A stretch of DNA of 38,148 nt from Gemmatimonadota bacterium (GCA_021324635.1 JAJPIS010000013.1:1-38148); one strand, 5' to 3'; shown: positions 1 to 8,120, counted from the stretch's first letter. Notes: generated by a model not told the origin, from the letters alone. Translations and numbers: made by a program.

Positions 1-28
1 CCACCCCCACCACCCCCACCACCACCCA
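1..28. repeat. C-rich tandem repeat at left edge
   Basis: Two exact copies of the 9-mer ccaccccca (1-9 and 10-18) are followed by a degenerate third unit. The complementary strand, which is the sense strand of folD, is a run of G-tracts starting about 10 bases after the folD stop. It could form a G-quadruplex in DNA or in the 3' end of the folD transcript. The repeat is cut by the window edge, so its full length is unknown. Confidence 0.7.
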
Positions 29-37
29 GGCGCGCCA

Positions 38-928
38 TCAGGCCGCCTCCGCGCGCCGCCGCGCCGCCCGGACCGTGTTCACGAGGAGCATGGCGATCGT
101 CATCGGGCCGACCCCTCCCGGCACGGGCGTGATGAGGCGCGCGACCTCTCGCGCGCTCGCCAGATCGACATCGCCCACGATGATATGCCCCTGTCTGGCG
201 CGGGGCTCCTCGACCCGGCTGATCCCGACATCGATCACGACCGCCCCGGGCTTGATCATGGCGCCGGTCACGAACCGGGGGCGCCCGGCCGCCACGATCA
301 GGATGTCGGCCCGCCGCGTGTGCGCGGCGAGGTCGGCGGTGCGGCTGTGGCAGACGGTCACCGTGGCGTTCGCCCCGAGGGCATCCTGCATGAGGAGCGC
401 CGCCATCGGCTTGCCGACCAGCATGCTGCGGCCCACGATCACGCAGTCGGCTCCCCGCGTCTCGACGCCGGACCGGACGAGCAGCTCCCGGACGCCCGCC
501 GGCGTGCATGGGGCGAAGCCGTCGTCCTCGCCGAGGAGCAGCTTGCCGACGTTCACGGGATGCAGGCCGTCGACGTCCTTGCGCGGGTCGAGCCGTCGGA
601 TGACGGCGTCCGGCCGGATGTGACGCGGGAGCGGCATCTGGACGAGGATCCCGTCGATCGCGGGGTCGGCATTGAGCCGGTCGATCTGCGCCAGCAGGTC
701 GGCCTCGGTCGTCGCCGCCGGCAGCCGGACGCTGACGCTGTACATCCCCGCCTCCTCGGTCGCCCGGCCCTTGGACCGAACGTACACGGCGCTCGCGGGA
801 TCGTCGCCGACGAGAACGACGGCCAGGCCGGGGCGGATCCCACGCGCCTGGAGCGCGGCGACCTCCCGGGCGACGTCCGCGCGGACCCCGCGGGCGATCG
901 CCGCGCCGTCGATCAGGTCAGCGGGCAA
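38..928 (-). CDS. folD: Bifunctional methylenetetrahydrofolate dehydrogenase / methenyltetrahydrofolate cyclohydrolase FolD
   Basis: FolD interconverts 5,10-methylene-THF, 5,10-methenyl-THF and 10-formyl-THF in the cytoplasm, supplying one-carbon units for purines and formyl-Met-tRNA. The 296-residue length is normal. Visible family marks are the catalytic Tyr49 and Lys53 in [14 protein letters not shown] at 119-124 with the substrate-binding Asp, GFAPCTP at 138-144, the NADP-site loop GRSMLVGKP at 166-174, and [10 protein letters not shown] near the C-terminus. The start is a TTG lying 11 bases inside the 3' end of rny, so translation is probably coupled. No good Shine-Dalgarno is visible and the exact start is less certain than the identity. 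It is the last gene of its minus-strand run in the window. Confidence 0.96.
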   Translation of the reverse strand: MPADLIDGAAIARGVRADVAREVAALQARGIRPGLAVVLVGDDPASAVYVRSKGRATEEAGMYSVSVRLPAATTEADLLAQIDRLNADPAIDGILVQMPLPRHIRPDAVIRRLDPRKDVDGLHPVNVGKLLLGEDDGFAPCTPAGVRELLVRSGVETRGADCVIVGRSMLVGKPMAALLMQDALGANATVTVCHSRTADLAAHTRRADILIVAAGRPRFVTGAMIKPGAVVIDVGISRVEEPRARQGHIIVGDVDLASAREVARLITPVPGGVGPMTIAMLLVNTVRAARRRAEAA

Positions 929-2501
929 AGTCGACCGCTCGTGTCTCGCGAATCACGACCACCTTGATCTGGCCCGGGTACTGCAGCTCGGCCTCGATGC
1001 GCCGCGCGATCTCTTCCGACAGGGACGTCATCCGCGCGTCATCGACGGTGTCCGGGGTGACCACGACGCGCACCTCCCGGCCGGCCTGGATGGCGAAGAC
1101 CTTCTCGACCCCACGGTAGCTCGACGCGATCCGCTCGAGGCCCTCGAGCCGTTTCACGTACGTCTCGAACGCCTCGCGCCGCGCGCCGGGACGCGAGCCC
1201 GAGATCGCATCGGCAGCCTGGACGAGCACCGAGACCTCGCTCTCGTGCGGCACGTCGTCGTGGTGGGCGGCGATGCAGTTCACGACCAGCGGGCTCTCCC
1301 CGTACTTGGTGGCGACTTCGACCCCGAGCTGGACGTGCGTGCCCTCGTGCTCGTGCGTGAGCACCTTGCCGACGTCGTGCAGCAGGGCGCCCCGCTTGGC
1401 GAGCCCCACGTCGAGCCCGAGCTCGGCGGCCATGATGCCGGCCAGCCAGGCGACTTCCTTGGAGTGCTGGAGGATGTTCTGGCCGTAGCTGGTCCGCCAC
1501 CGCATGCGGCCCACGAGCTTCACCAGCTCCGGGTGCAGCCCGTGGACGCCGGTCTCGTAGGCGGCCTCCTCGCCGGTCTCGACGATCGCCGCCTCGACCT
1601 CCCGCCTCGCCTTGTTGACGACTTCCTCGATGCGGCCCGGGTGGATCCGTCCGTCGGCGACGAGCTTCTCGAGCGCGAGCCGCGCCGCTTCACGGCGGAT
1701 CGGGTCGAAGCAGGAGACGACGACCGTGTCGGGCGTGTCGTCGATGATGACGTCGACGCCAGTCGCGAGCTCGAAGGCCCTGATGTTCCGGCCCTCGCGC
1801 CCGATGATGCGACCCTTCATCTCGTCGTTGGGCAGCGCCACCGCCGAGGCGGTCGACTCGGCCGTGTGCTCGGCGGCGATCCGCTGCACGGCCAGGGCGA
1901 CGATCTTCTTCGCCTCGCGCTCGGCCGACCGCCGAGCCGATTCCCGGATCTCCCGCACGCGGTTGGCAGCGTCGGCCTGGGCCGCTTCCTCCATCCGATG
2001 CATGAGCTCCGTGCGGGCGTCCTCGGCCGACATCCCCGCCAGTTGCTCCAGCCGGCGCTGCGCCTCGGTCGCGAGCCGCTCGACGTCCTGCTCGCGCTCG
2101 GCGACCCGCTTCTCCTGTCGAGCGAGCTCGGTCAGGCGGGCGTTCGCCTCCCGCTCCCGCTGATCGAGCACATCCAGCTTGCGGTCGAGGATCGACTCGC
2201 GCTCCTTGTGACGCTTCTCGCCGCGCTCGATCTCGACCCGACGGTCCCGGACCTCCATCTCCCAGGCCTCGCGGAGCCGGAGGAGCTCCTCCTTGCCGGC
2301 CAGCACGGCGCTCTTGCGCATCGTGTCGGCCTCCCGCTCCCCCTCGGCGACGATGCGACGGCTCATCTCGGCCGCCGATTCCCCCGCCGCCACCTGCCGC
2401 CCCCGCTCGGCGGCACGGCCGGTTCGCGCTCCCACCACAAACGACACGGCCACCAGGAAGCACGCGATCAGGACGACCGCGGCGATGCCGACAGCTGACA
2501 T
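918..2501 (-). CDS. rny: Ribonuclease Y
   Basis: RNase Y is a membrane-anchored endoribonuclease that starts mRNA decay. The 527-residue protein has the full architecture: an N-terminal membrane helix at about 4-24, a long charged coiled coil at about 30-220, a KH RNA-binding domain with [15 protein letters not shown] at 230-244, and an HD hydrolase domain with His346, His375-Asp376 (LLHDVGK) and the AHHDD motif near 407. The conserved C-terminal YPGQIKV region is present. The start is ATG; upstream lie both GGAG, 11 bases away, and a TATAGA box ending 5 bases before the ATG, so initiation may be leaderless. The gene follows zapA by 61 bases and overlaps folD. Confidence 0.97.
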   Translation of the reverse strand: MSAVGIAAVVLIACFLVAVSFVVGARTGRAAERGRQVAAGESAAEMSRRIVAEGEREADTMRKSAVLAGKEELLRLREAWEMEVRDRRVEIERGEKRHKERESILDRKLDVLDQREREANARLTELARQEKRVAEREQDVERLATEAQRRLEQLAGMSAEDARTELMHRMEEAAQADAANRVREIRESARRSAEREAKKIVALAVQRIAAEHTAESTASAVALPNDEMKGRIIGREGRNIRAFELATGVDVIIDDTPDTVVVSCFDPIRREAARLALEKLVADGRIHPGRIEEVVNKARREVEAAIVETGEEAAYETGVHGLHPELVKLVGRMRWRTSYGQNILQHSKEVAWLAGIMAAELGLDVGLAKRGALLHDVGKVLTHEHEGTHVQLGVEVATKYGESPLVVNCIAAHHDDVPHESEVSVLVQAADAISGSRPGARREAFETYVKRLEGLERIASSYRGVEKVFAIQAGREVRVVVTPDTVDDARMTSLSEEIARRIEAELQYPGQIKVVVIRETRAVDFAR

Positions 2502-2506
2502 TGCGA

Positions 2507-2512
2507 TCTATA
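2507..2512 (-). promoter_or_regulatory. Candidate -10 box of rny, leaderless geometry
   Basis: Read on the minus strand, TATAGA is followed by 5 bases and then the rny ATG. A start point 6-7 bases after a -10 box would fall on the start codon. No convincing -35 box is seen 16-18 bases upstream. The position in the only real gap (61 bases) before rny supports a promoter, but this is inference. Confidence 0.4.
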
Positions 2513-2562
2513 CTCCAGCGCGGCGCGATGCCGCGACGATAGTCTGGTTGCTCGTGCGAACG

Positions 2563-2877
2563 CTACACTCCCGGCCCATCCCCCCGCTTGGCCGGAGGCA
2601 GCCAACGGCGGATCTCGGTGCTCAGCGAGCGCACGCTCCCCGCCAGCGCCTGGGCCGACTGCTCGGCCTGGAAGAGCTGATCGGTGATCTGGAGGGCCGC
2701 GAGGATCGCCGCCTTCCGCGTCTCGACCGCCCCACCGCCGTTGAGCACCCGGCGGATCGCGTCGTCGACGTAGGCCGCCACGGCGCGGGTGTGCTCGGGC
2801 GTGGCCTCACTTCGGATCGCGTACTCCTCACCGACGATCGTGACGCGCACGACTTGCTTCGATCCCTTGCCGGTCAC
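2563..2877 (-). CDS. zapA: Cell division protein ZapA
   Basis: The 104-residue protein matches the ZapA family, a small factor that binds FtsZ and bundles protofilaments at the division ring. Typical features are an N-terminal beta hairpin (VRVTIVGEEYAIRSEATPEH) followed by a long amphipathic helix (VAAYVDDAIRRV, then RKAAILAALQITDQLF). The start is GTG, sharing a GTGA overlap with the stop of the upstream coiled-coil gene, so the two are translationally coupled. The tail is Pro/Gly-rich and unconserved. Family assignment is by overall pattern, since ZapA has no catalytic motif. Confidence 0.85.
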   Translation of the reverse strand: MTGKGSKQVVRVTIVGEEYAIRSEATPEHTRAVAAYVDDAIRRVLNGGGAVETRKAAILAALQITDQLFQAEQSAQALAGSVRSLSTEIRRWLPPAKRGDGPGV

Positions 2878-3182
2878 CGCTCACCTCCCGCGCCACCCGC
2901 CGACCGCTCGTCCTGCTGTCGGAGGAAGCGGACGCGCTCCAACATCGCCTGGGCACGCCCGGCCGCGGTCGCCATGCGCGAGCGCAGCACCGCGTTCTCC
3001 TGCTCCAGCCCCTCGAGCCGCTGCAAGTCACCGATCGACGTGCCGCGGGCCTCGACGGCGCGGAGCTGCGTCTCGGCTTGCAGAGCCCGCCGACGAAAGT
3101 TAGCCAGTTCGTCGCCCAGGTGCCGGACGAGTTGCTCGAGCTCGCGGAAGGCCGCGACGTCAGGTCGTTCGGTGTCGGACAC
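2874..3182 (-). CDS. Small coiled-coil protein upstream of zapA, possibly ZapB-like
   Basis: This 102-residue protein is almost entirely charged helix. Heptad-like leucines run from FRELEQLVRHLGDELANF to about residue 92, with a short Gly/Glu tail. No enzyme motif or membrane segment is visible. Its place, between pheT (23-base overlap) and zapA (4-base overlap), and its size suggest a partner of ZapA at the divisome, in the manner of ZapB. That function is inferred from context and coiled-coil character alone. The start is GTG. Confidence 0.7.
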   Translation of the reverse strand: MSDTERPDVAAFRELEQLVRHLGDELANFRRRALQAETQLRAVEARGTSIGDLQRLEGLEQENAVLRSRMATAAGRAQAMLERVRFLRQQDERSAGGAGGER

Positions 3183-5634
3183 CTAGTTCGCTCTCCAAGG
3201 CGCGCAACAGCTTATCCCGCCGGGCTTCAACCTCTTTCTCGCGAAGACTGCGTTCCCCGTGACGGAACGTCAACCGCCAGGTGAGGCTCCGGTGGCCCGC
3301 GGGGATCGACACCCCCCGATATTCGCTCACCAGCTCGACCCGCTCGAGCACCGTGTCGCCGGACGCCCGCAGTCGGCGCTCGATCGCTCCCGCGCTCACG
3401 TCGTCGGGGACGAGCAGGGTGACGTCGACGCGCACCGGCGGCTGACTCGGCTGAGCCCGGTAGCGCGGCCCCGCCCCGCGCGCCGGCGGAGCGATCGGCG
3501 CCGCGAACGCCTGCTCCCCCGGCGGCGCGACCGGAGCCGACGGCGTGGCCGCGACCGTGATCTCGACGCCAAAGGCCGGCGCGGCCCAGGGGGGCGCGTC
3601 CAGCGAGACCCGGACGACGCGGCCGATCTCCTCTCGCGCCCCCGCCCCATCGGCCTCCCCCTCACCCGCCAGGACGCGCCAGAGCGTCCCGTTCCCACCG
3701 TCCGGCGCGAGCTCGACGCGCACGCCCGGCCGCGCCACGCCCGCGACATCGTGCGCCAGGGCCTTGGCGTCCCACTCGTCCCACGACGGCGGCTCGGGCT
3801 CGGTGAAGTGCGGTGGGCGGCGCGCGCCCATGCAGAGCGCGGCAACCCGGGTCTCCTCGTGCGGGCGCTCGCTCCCCGTGACGGCACGGAACGCCGTCCC
3901 GATCTCGAACAGGCGCAGGTTCCCCTCGAGGCGCGCCAGGTTGAACTCGGCGCGACGCGCGAGCGACACCAGCAGGTCCGGCCGAAGGTACGACTCGGTG
4001 TCCGCGAGCGGATTCGTCACCCGGACGGTCGCACCGGCCCCCGGCCCGACGAACGGCATCGGGCGGATCTCGAGGAACCCGCGGCCCACCAACAACTCAC
4101 GCAGCGCCGCCGACCGGGCGACGAGCGGGTCGTCCGGCACGGTGCCCAGCCGGTACGGGCGGAGCTCGTCCGGGACGGAGTCGTAGCCCCGGAGCCGCGC
4201 CACCTCCTCCACGAGGTCGATCTCCGTTCGGGCGTCGGTGCGCCACCACGGGAAGACGACGGCGATGGTGTCCTGGGCGGGTGTGGCCTCGAAGCCGATC
4301 GTCCGGAGCAGCGTCGCGCTCTCGCCGGCCGGGATCGGCACGCCGAGCACCTGCGCCACCCGGCGGGACCGGAGCGTGATCGGCGCGGGCCGCTCCGGCC
4401 GGCGGCCGACGAGCGCCACGGGCGGGGCGACCTCGCCGCCGGCCAGGGCGACCAGGAGTCGGAGCGCGACCTGGCACGTCTCCGCCGGCGAGACGGCCGG
4501 CACGAGACGCTCGAAGCGATACGACGCATCGGTCGAGATCCCGAGCGCGCGCCGCGCGGCCCGCACGCGCCCCGGCGCGAACGATGCCGCCTCGAGGAAG
4601 AGATCCGTCGTGTCGGCCGAGATCTCGCTCTCGCGGCCACCGATCACGCCGGCGATCCCCTGCGCCCGCTCGGCGTCCGCGATGACGATCATCGACGGGT
4701 CGAGCCGCCGATCGCTCCCGTCCAACGTGCGGATCGACTCCCCGGCCCGTGCGCGTCTGACGCGCACCTCGCCGCCGGCGAGGCGCCGGAGATCGTACGC
4801 GTGCATCGGCTGCCCGTACCCGTGCAGCATGTAGTTGGTGACATCGACCACATTGTTCACGGAGCGCACACCGACCGTCGCGAGCCGCCCGACGAGCCAC
4901 TCGGGGCTCGGGCCGATCCGGACACCGCGCACGACCGCGCCCAGGAACGCCGGGCAGTCGCCGGGATCCTCGACCGTCACACGGACGCCGGCCGCCGGGG
5001 CGCTTCCGGCGGCCCAGGTGACCGACGGCACGACGGCCGACGGTGCCGGCGCGCCCGGGATCGACGGATCCCTGAGCGGCCGGCCGGTCGCCGCCGCGAG
5101 CTCGCGTGCGAGCCCGAGGTGCGAGAGCAAGTCCGGCCGGTTGGGCAGCACATCGACCACCAGTCGCGTGTCGCCGATCGGCATCGCGTCGAGCAACGGT
5201 GTGCCCGGCGGCGCATCGACGCTGAGCGGCATGATGCCCTCGTGATCCGTCCCGAGCCCCAGCTCCCGGGCCGAGCAGAGCATGCCGTTGGAGAGTCGCC
5301 CGCGGATCTTGCGCCGCTCGATCGCGAGGCCGTTCGGCATCGTGGTCCCGACGGGGGCAAACGGGTAGCGCGCGCCGGCCGTGACATTCGGCGCGCCACA
5401 GACGACATCGAGCAGCTCCGGCCCGCCCGCATCGACGCGGGTCACCCAGAGATGATCGCTGTCCGGATGGCGTGCGGCCTCGACCACCCGAGCCACAACG
5501 ATGCCCGCCAGGTCGATCCGGACCCGCTCGACCGCGTCCACCGTCGCCACTCGGGCCGTGAGCAGCTCCCGCAGCGCGCGGGGCGAGAGCCCGGTGTCGA
5601 CGAACGCCGACAGCCAGTGGACGGAGGCGTTCAT
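3160..5634 (-). CDS. pheT: Phenylalanine--tRNA ligase beta subunit
   Basis: PheT is the non-catalytic subunit of the alpha2-beta2 enzyme that charges tRNA-Phe; it binds tRNA and edits mischarged Tyr. The 824-residue product has, in order, the EMAP-type tRNA-binding domain (about 40-150; VCGAPNV, GMLCSARELGL), the B3/B4 editing domain (VDVLPNRPDLLSHLG, then NNVVDVTNYMLHGYGQP), the B5 domain, the catalytic-like core, and the C-terminal ferredoxin-fold anticodon-binding domain. An Ala/Pro-rich linker of about 30 residues precedes the last domain. The ATG overlaps the pheS stop as ATGA, which sets the start; upstream sequence in this frame lies inside pheS and is not protein. It ends 23 bases inside the following coiled-coil gene. 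Confidence 0.97.
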   Translation of the reverse strand: MNASVHWLSAFVDTGLSPRALRELLTARVATVDAVERVRIDLAGIVVARVVEAARHPDSDHLWVTRVDAGGPELLDVVCGAPNVTAGARYPFAPVGTTMPNGLAIERRKIRGRLSNGMLCSARELGLGTDHEGIMPLSVDAPPGTPLLDAMPIGDTRLVVDVLPNRPDLLSHLGLARELAAATGRPLRDPSIPGAPAPSAVVPSVTWAAGSAPAAGVRVTVEDPGDCPAFLGAVVRGVRIGPSPEWLVGRLATVGVRSVNNVVDVTNYMLHGYGQPMHAYDLRRLAGGEVRVRRARAGESIRTLDGSDRRLDPSMIVIADAERAQGIAGVIGGRESEISADTTDLFLEAASFAPGRVRAARRALGISTDASYRFERLVPAVSPAETCQVALRLLVALAGGEVAPPVALVGRRPERPAPITLRSRRVAQVLGVPIPAGESATLLRTIGFEATPAQDTIAVVFPWWRTDARTEIDLVEEVARLRGYDSVPDELRPYRLGTVPDDPLVARSAALRELLVGRGFLEIRPMPFVGPGAGATVRVTNPLADTESYLRPDLLVSLARRAEFNLARLEGNLRLFEIGTAFRAVTGSERPHEETRVAALCMGARRPPHFTEPEPPSWDEWDAKALAHDVAGVARPGVRVELAPDGGNGTLWRVLAGEGEADGAGAREEIGRVVRVSLDAPPWAAPAFGVEITVAATPSAPVAPPGEQAFAAPIAPPARGAGPRYRAQPSQPPVRVDVTLLVPDDVSAGAIERRLRASGDTVLERVELVSEYRGVSIPAGHRSLTWRLTFRHGERSLREKEVEARRDKLLRALESELGVRHRTT

Positions 5635-6683
5635 CGGGCGAGCGCCGCGAGGACGCGCACGTCGGAGTCGTACAGCTCGCGGATGTCCGGGATGTCGTAC
5701 CGCTGCTGCGCGACGCGCGCGGGGCCCATCCCGAACGCCCATCCCGTGTACCGCTCCGCGTCGACCCCGGCCGACCGGAGGACGGCCGGATGCACCATGC
5801 CGCACCCGAGGATCTCGGTCCACCCGGTGAGCTTGCACGTCCGGCACCCGGCGCCGCCACAGATCCGACACTCCACGTCCATCTCGGCCGACGGTTCCGT
5901 GAACGGGAAGAAGCTCGGCCGGAAGCGTGTCCGTGCCGCGCCGAAGAAGCGCCGGGCGAAGTGCGTGAGCGTGGCCTTGAGGTCGACGAAGCTCACGCCC
6001 TCATCGATCGCGAGTCCCTCGATCTGGACGAACATCGGCGCGTGCGACGCGTCGAAGAAGTCCCGGCGGTACGCGTTGCCCGGGACCAGCACGCGCACGG
6101 GCGGCGGATAGGCCTGGAGCGTCCGGACCTGCACCGGCGAGGTGTGCGTGCGCAGAAGGGCGCCGCTCTCGAGGTAGAGTGTGTCGTGCAGGTCGAGCGC
6201 CGGGTGGTCCGGCGGGAAGTTGAGGGCCGTGAAGTTGTACCATTCCGACTCGGCCTCCGGCCCGAGCGCGATCGTGAAGCCCAGCTCGCGGAAGATCGCC
6301 GCCACCTCGTCGATCACGACCGTCACCGGATGGCGTCCGCCCTGCCACACCGCGCGGCCCGGCATCGTGAGATCGAGCGGGGGGGCGGCCGCCCGGCGCG
6401 TGGCGGCGACGGCCGCGGCCCGCTCGTCCAGCCGCGCGCGGATCGCCGCCGTGGCCCGCGCGAAGGCCGCGCCGGCCGCCGGCCGGTCGCCGGCCGGCAG
6501 CAGGCCGAGCGACCCACTGACCCCCGAGAGGAGCCCGGCGGTCCGACCGAGGTACCGGATGCGCAGCCGTTCCAACTCCTCGGGATCGGCGGCGGCGGCG
6601 ATCGCGGGCAGCGCCTCGCGCTCGAGCCCCGCCATGCGGTCGAGCAGCTCAGCGAGCGAGGGACGGTTCACGGTGTCGGTCAT
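5631..6683 (-). CDS. pheS: Phenylalanine--tRNA ligase alpha subunit
   Basis: PheS is the catalytic class II subunit of phenylalanyl-tRNA synthetase. Visible family features are an N-terminal coiled coil (LAELLDRMAGLERE), GFTIALGPEAESEWYNFTAL, the motif 2 region RTHTSPVQVRTLQ, the FxQIEG-type segment FVQIEGLAIDEG, and motif 3 in GWAFGMGPARVAQQRY near the end. From this ATG it is 350 residues, normal for the family. A second in-frame ATG at 6707 would add 8 residues (MPLSPPPS) but sits 7 bases from a strong hairpin. Neither start has a clear Shine-Dalgarno. It is coupled to pheT by an ATGA overlap and lies in the infC-rpmI-rplT-pheST cluster. Confidence 0.96.
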   Translation of the reverse strand: MTDTVNRPSLAELLDRMAGLEREALPAIAAAADPEELERLRIRYLGRTAGLLSGVSGSLGLLPAGDRPAAGAAFARATAAIRARLDERAAAVAATRRAAAPPLDLTMPGRAVWQGGRHPVTVVIDEVAAIFRELGFTIALGPEAESEWYNFTALNFPPDHPALDLHDTLYLESGALLRTHTSPVQVRTLQAYPPPVRVLVPGNAYRRDFFDASHAPMFVQIEGLAIDEGVSFVDLKATLTHFARRFFGAARTRFRPSFFPFTEPSAEMDVECRICGGAGCRTCKLTGWTEILGCGMVHPAVLRSAGVDAERYTGWAFGMGPARVAQQRYDIPDIRELYDSDVRVLAALAR

Positions 6684-6713
6684 GGACGGCGGCGGGGACA
6701 GCGGCATGCGAGA

Positions 6714-6745
6714 CGGCGGCAGCGGGAGGGAGTCCGCTGCCGCCG
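6714..6745 (-). other. Perfect 12-bp stem-loop between rplT and pheS
   Basis: cggcggcagcgg (6714-6725) and its exact reverse complement (6734-6745) enclose an 8-base loop. There is no T-tract on either side, so it is not a canonical intrinsic terminator. It fills most of the gap between the rplT stop and the pheS start. It could act as a processing or stabilising element, or set pheS expression relative to the ribosomal genes. The hairpin is seen directly; the role is inferred. Confidence 0.75.
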
Positions 6746-6770
6746 CTCAGTGGCACACAACGGGGAGGTG

Positions 6771-7133
6771 TTACGCGGCGGTCAGCGCGTCGCGCGCACG
6801 GTCGGCCAGGGCCGCAAACGCCTGCGGATCGCGTACGGCGAGATCCGCGAGCATCTTCCGGTCGACCTCGACCCCGGCCTTCTTGAGGCCGTTCATGAGT
6901 ACACTGTACGTCATCGCGTTCTCATGGGCGGCGGCATTGATGCGCGTGATCCAGAGCCGGCGAAAATCCCGCTTCTTGTTCTTGCGGTCGCGGTAGGCGT
7001 AGCGCCAGCCGCGCTCGACGGTCTCCTTCGCCGCCTTCCACAGCTTGGAGCGCCCGCCAAAGGCGCCGCGGGCGGCGTGCATGACCTGCTTCTTGCGCTT
7101 GAGGCGCGCGACGTTCGACTTGACGCGTGGCAT
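6771..7133 (-). CDS. rplT: 50S ribosomal protein L20
   Basis: L20 binds 23S rRNA and is needed early in 50S assembly; in several bacteria it also represses its own operon. The 120-residue sequence has the canonical Lys/Arg-rich N-terminus (MPRVKSNVARLKRKKQV), RGAFGGRSKLWKAAKE, WRYAYRDRKNKKRDFRRLWI and the conserved TRINAAAHENAMTYS. A Shine-Dalgarno AGGAG is formed partly by the TAG stop of rpmI, 6 bases before the ATG, so translation of the pair is linked. Confidence 0.98.
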   Translation of the reverse strand: MPRVKSNVARLKRKKQVMHAARGAFGGRSKLWKAAKETVERGWRYAYRDRKNKKRDFRRLWITRINAAAHENAMTYSVLMNGLKKAGVEVDRKMLADLAVRDPQAFAALADRARDALTAA

Positions 7134-7142
7134 CGGTCGCTC

Positions 7143-7340
7143 CTACGCCTGGATGAGACGCTTGATGTTCCGCGCCTCGCCCGGTGTCTGCACCGTCGTG
7201 GGGCGGCGCAGGCGCCGCTTCCGCTTCGCGGACTTCTTGGTGAGAATGTGGCTCTTGAACGCCTTGAGGCGCCGAACCTTGCCAGATGCGGTGACCGTGA
7301 ACCGCTTCTTGGCACCCTTGTGGGTCTTCATCTTCGGCAT
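7143..7340 (-). CDS. rpmI: 50S ribosomal protein L35
   Basis: The 65-residue product starts [14 protein letters not shown] and has the basic pattern of L35 ([24 protein letters not shown]). The frame stays open 11 codons further upstream, but the conserved family N-terminus fixes this ATG, and GGGA lies 6 bases before it. It is the middle gene of infC-rpmI-rplT, with 9 bases to rplT and 75 to infC. Confidence 0.97.
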   Translation of the reverse strand: MPKMKTHKGAKKRFTVTASGKVRRLKAFKSHILTKKSAKRKRRLRRPTTVQTPGEARNIKRLIQA

Positions 7341-7415
7341 GCTGTATCCCGATGCGGGGTCGCGTGCGAGCACCCCTGATGTGTGTCCGATCCGTCTGCG
7401 ACCCGCCCGGCGCGC

Positions 7416-7931
7416 TCAGCGCGGCGTCAGGATCATGATCATCGACTTCCCTTCCAGCTTCGCCTCGCTCTCGACCTTCGCCACGTCGGCGAGCGTCGAT
7501 GCGACCCGGTCCACCACTTCCTTGCCGAGCTCCGGGTGCGCGATCTGTCGGCCGCGAAACATCATCGTGACCTTCACCTTGTTCCCTTCCTGCAGGAATT
7601 CGCGCGCGTGACGCGTCTTCGTCTCGAAGTCGTGGTCCTCGATGCCCGGACGGTACTTCACTTCCTTGAGGTGAATCACGTGCTGTTTCTTCTTGGCCTG
7701 CCGGGCCATCTTGGCCTGCTCGAACTTGAACTTCCCGTAGTCCATGATGCGGACCACCGGAGGTCGGGCCGCCGGCGCGACCTCGACGAGGTCGAGCCCC
7801 TGCTCCTGCGCGGCGGCCAGTGCCGAGTCCACGTCCATGATGCCCAACTGACTTCCATCGGCTCCAATCACCCGAAGCGGGCTGATTCGAATTTGCCGGT
7901 TTACGCGAACACGCTTGGTATTGTCCTGGAT
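7416..7931 (-). CDS. infC: Translation initiation factor IF-3, probable AUC start
   Basis: IF-3 binds the 30S subunit and proofreads the start codon and initiator tRNA. The C-domain (KKKQHVIHLKEVKYRPG, DHDFETKTRHAREFL, KVKVTMMFRGRQIAHPELG) and linker are clear. The conserved N-terminal helix RVRVNRQIRISPLRVIGADG is encoded upstream of the first in-frame GTG (7871), yet no ATG, GTG or TTG lies in frame above it. The best start is ATC at 7929-7931, preceded by GAGG 8 bases away, giving 171 residues, close to the E. coli length of 180. infC of E. coli starts at AUU, a discriminated codon used for autoregulation, so a rare start here is expected biology. An ATT at 7890-7892 is a weaker alternative. 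A terminator-like attenuator lies 60 bases upstream. Confidence 0.93.
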   Translation of the reverse strand: MQDNTKRVRVNRQIRISPLRVIGADGSQLGIMDVDSALAAAQEQGLDLVEVAPAARPPVVRIMDYGKFKFEQAKMARQAKKKQHVIHLKEVKYRPGIEDHDFETKTRHAREFLQEGNKVKVTMMFRGRQIAHPELGKEVVDRVASTLADVAKVESEAKLEGKSMIMILTPR

Positions 7932-7991
7932 AGCGCCCGCCTCACACTTGGTAAGAAGTCCGTCGTCTCCCGTGCCCGCGTTCTTCGGATG

Positions 7992-8021
7992 AAAAAACGC
8001 GGACCCCCGATGGAGTCCGCG
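7992..8021 (-). terminator. Intrinsic terminator in the infC leader, likely attenuator
   Basis: On the minus strand a 10-bp GC-rich stem (one G-U pair, 4-base loop) is followed at once by six T residues: 8012-8021 pairs with 7998-8007 and the T-tract is 7997-7992. It lies 60 bases before the proposed infC start and 140 bases after the stop of the upstream hydrolase gene. The sequence 8066-8072 can form 7 pairs with 8012-8018, part of the terminator's 5' arm, giving a competing antiterminator. It may equally just end the upstream transcript. Confidence 0.8.
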
Positions 8022-8120
8022 CGCGTCGCCGGGCAGCCGATGTCGGCGGCACCGTCACCGTTCGGGAACTCCTACAGCACACATCGCGACGAGCATATCG
8101 GCGCGGCCGGCCGGAGGGTG

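Noticed and set aside
2502-2562. 6S RNA near zapA
   Set aside because: ssrS lies beside zapA in gammaproteobacteria, but the gap here is only 61 bases and cannot hold it.
3259-6111. Long open frame antisense to pheT and pheS
   Set aside because: It is Arg/Asp/Pro-rich with no family motif and mirrors two certain genes; such antisense frames are expected at this GC content. The same applies to 672-2498, 16065-18194, 18282-20129 and 26743-29082.
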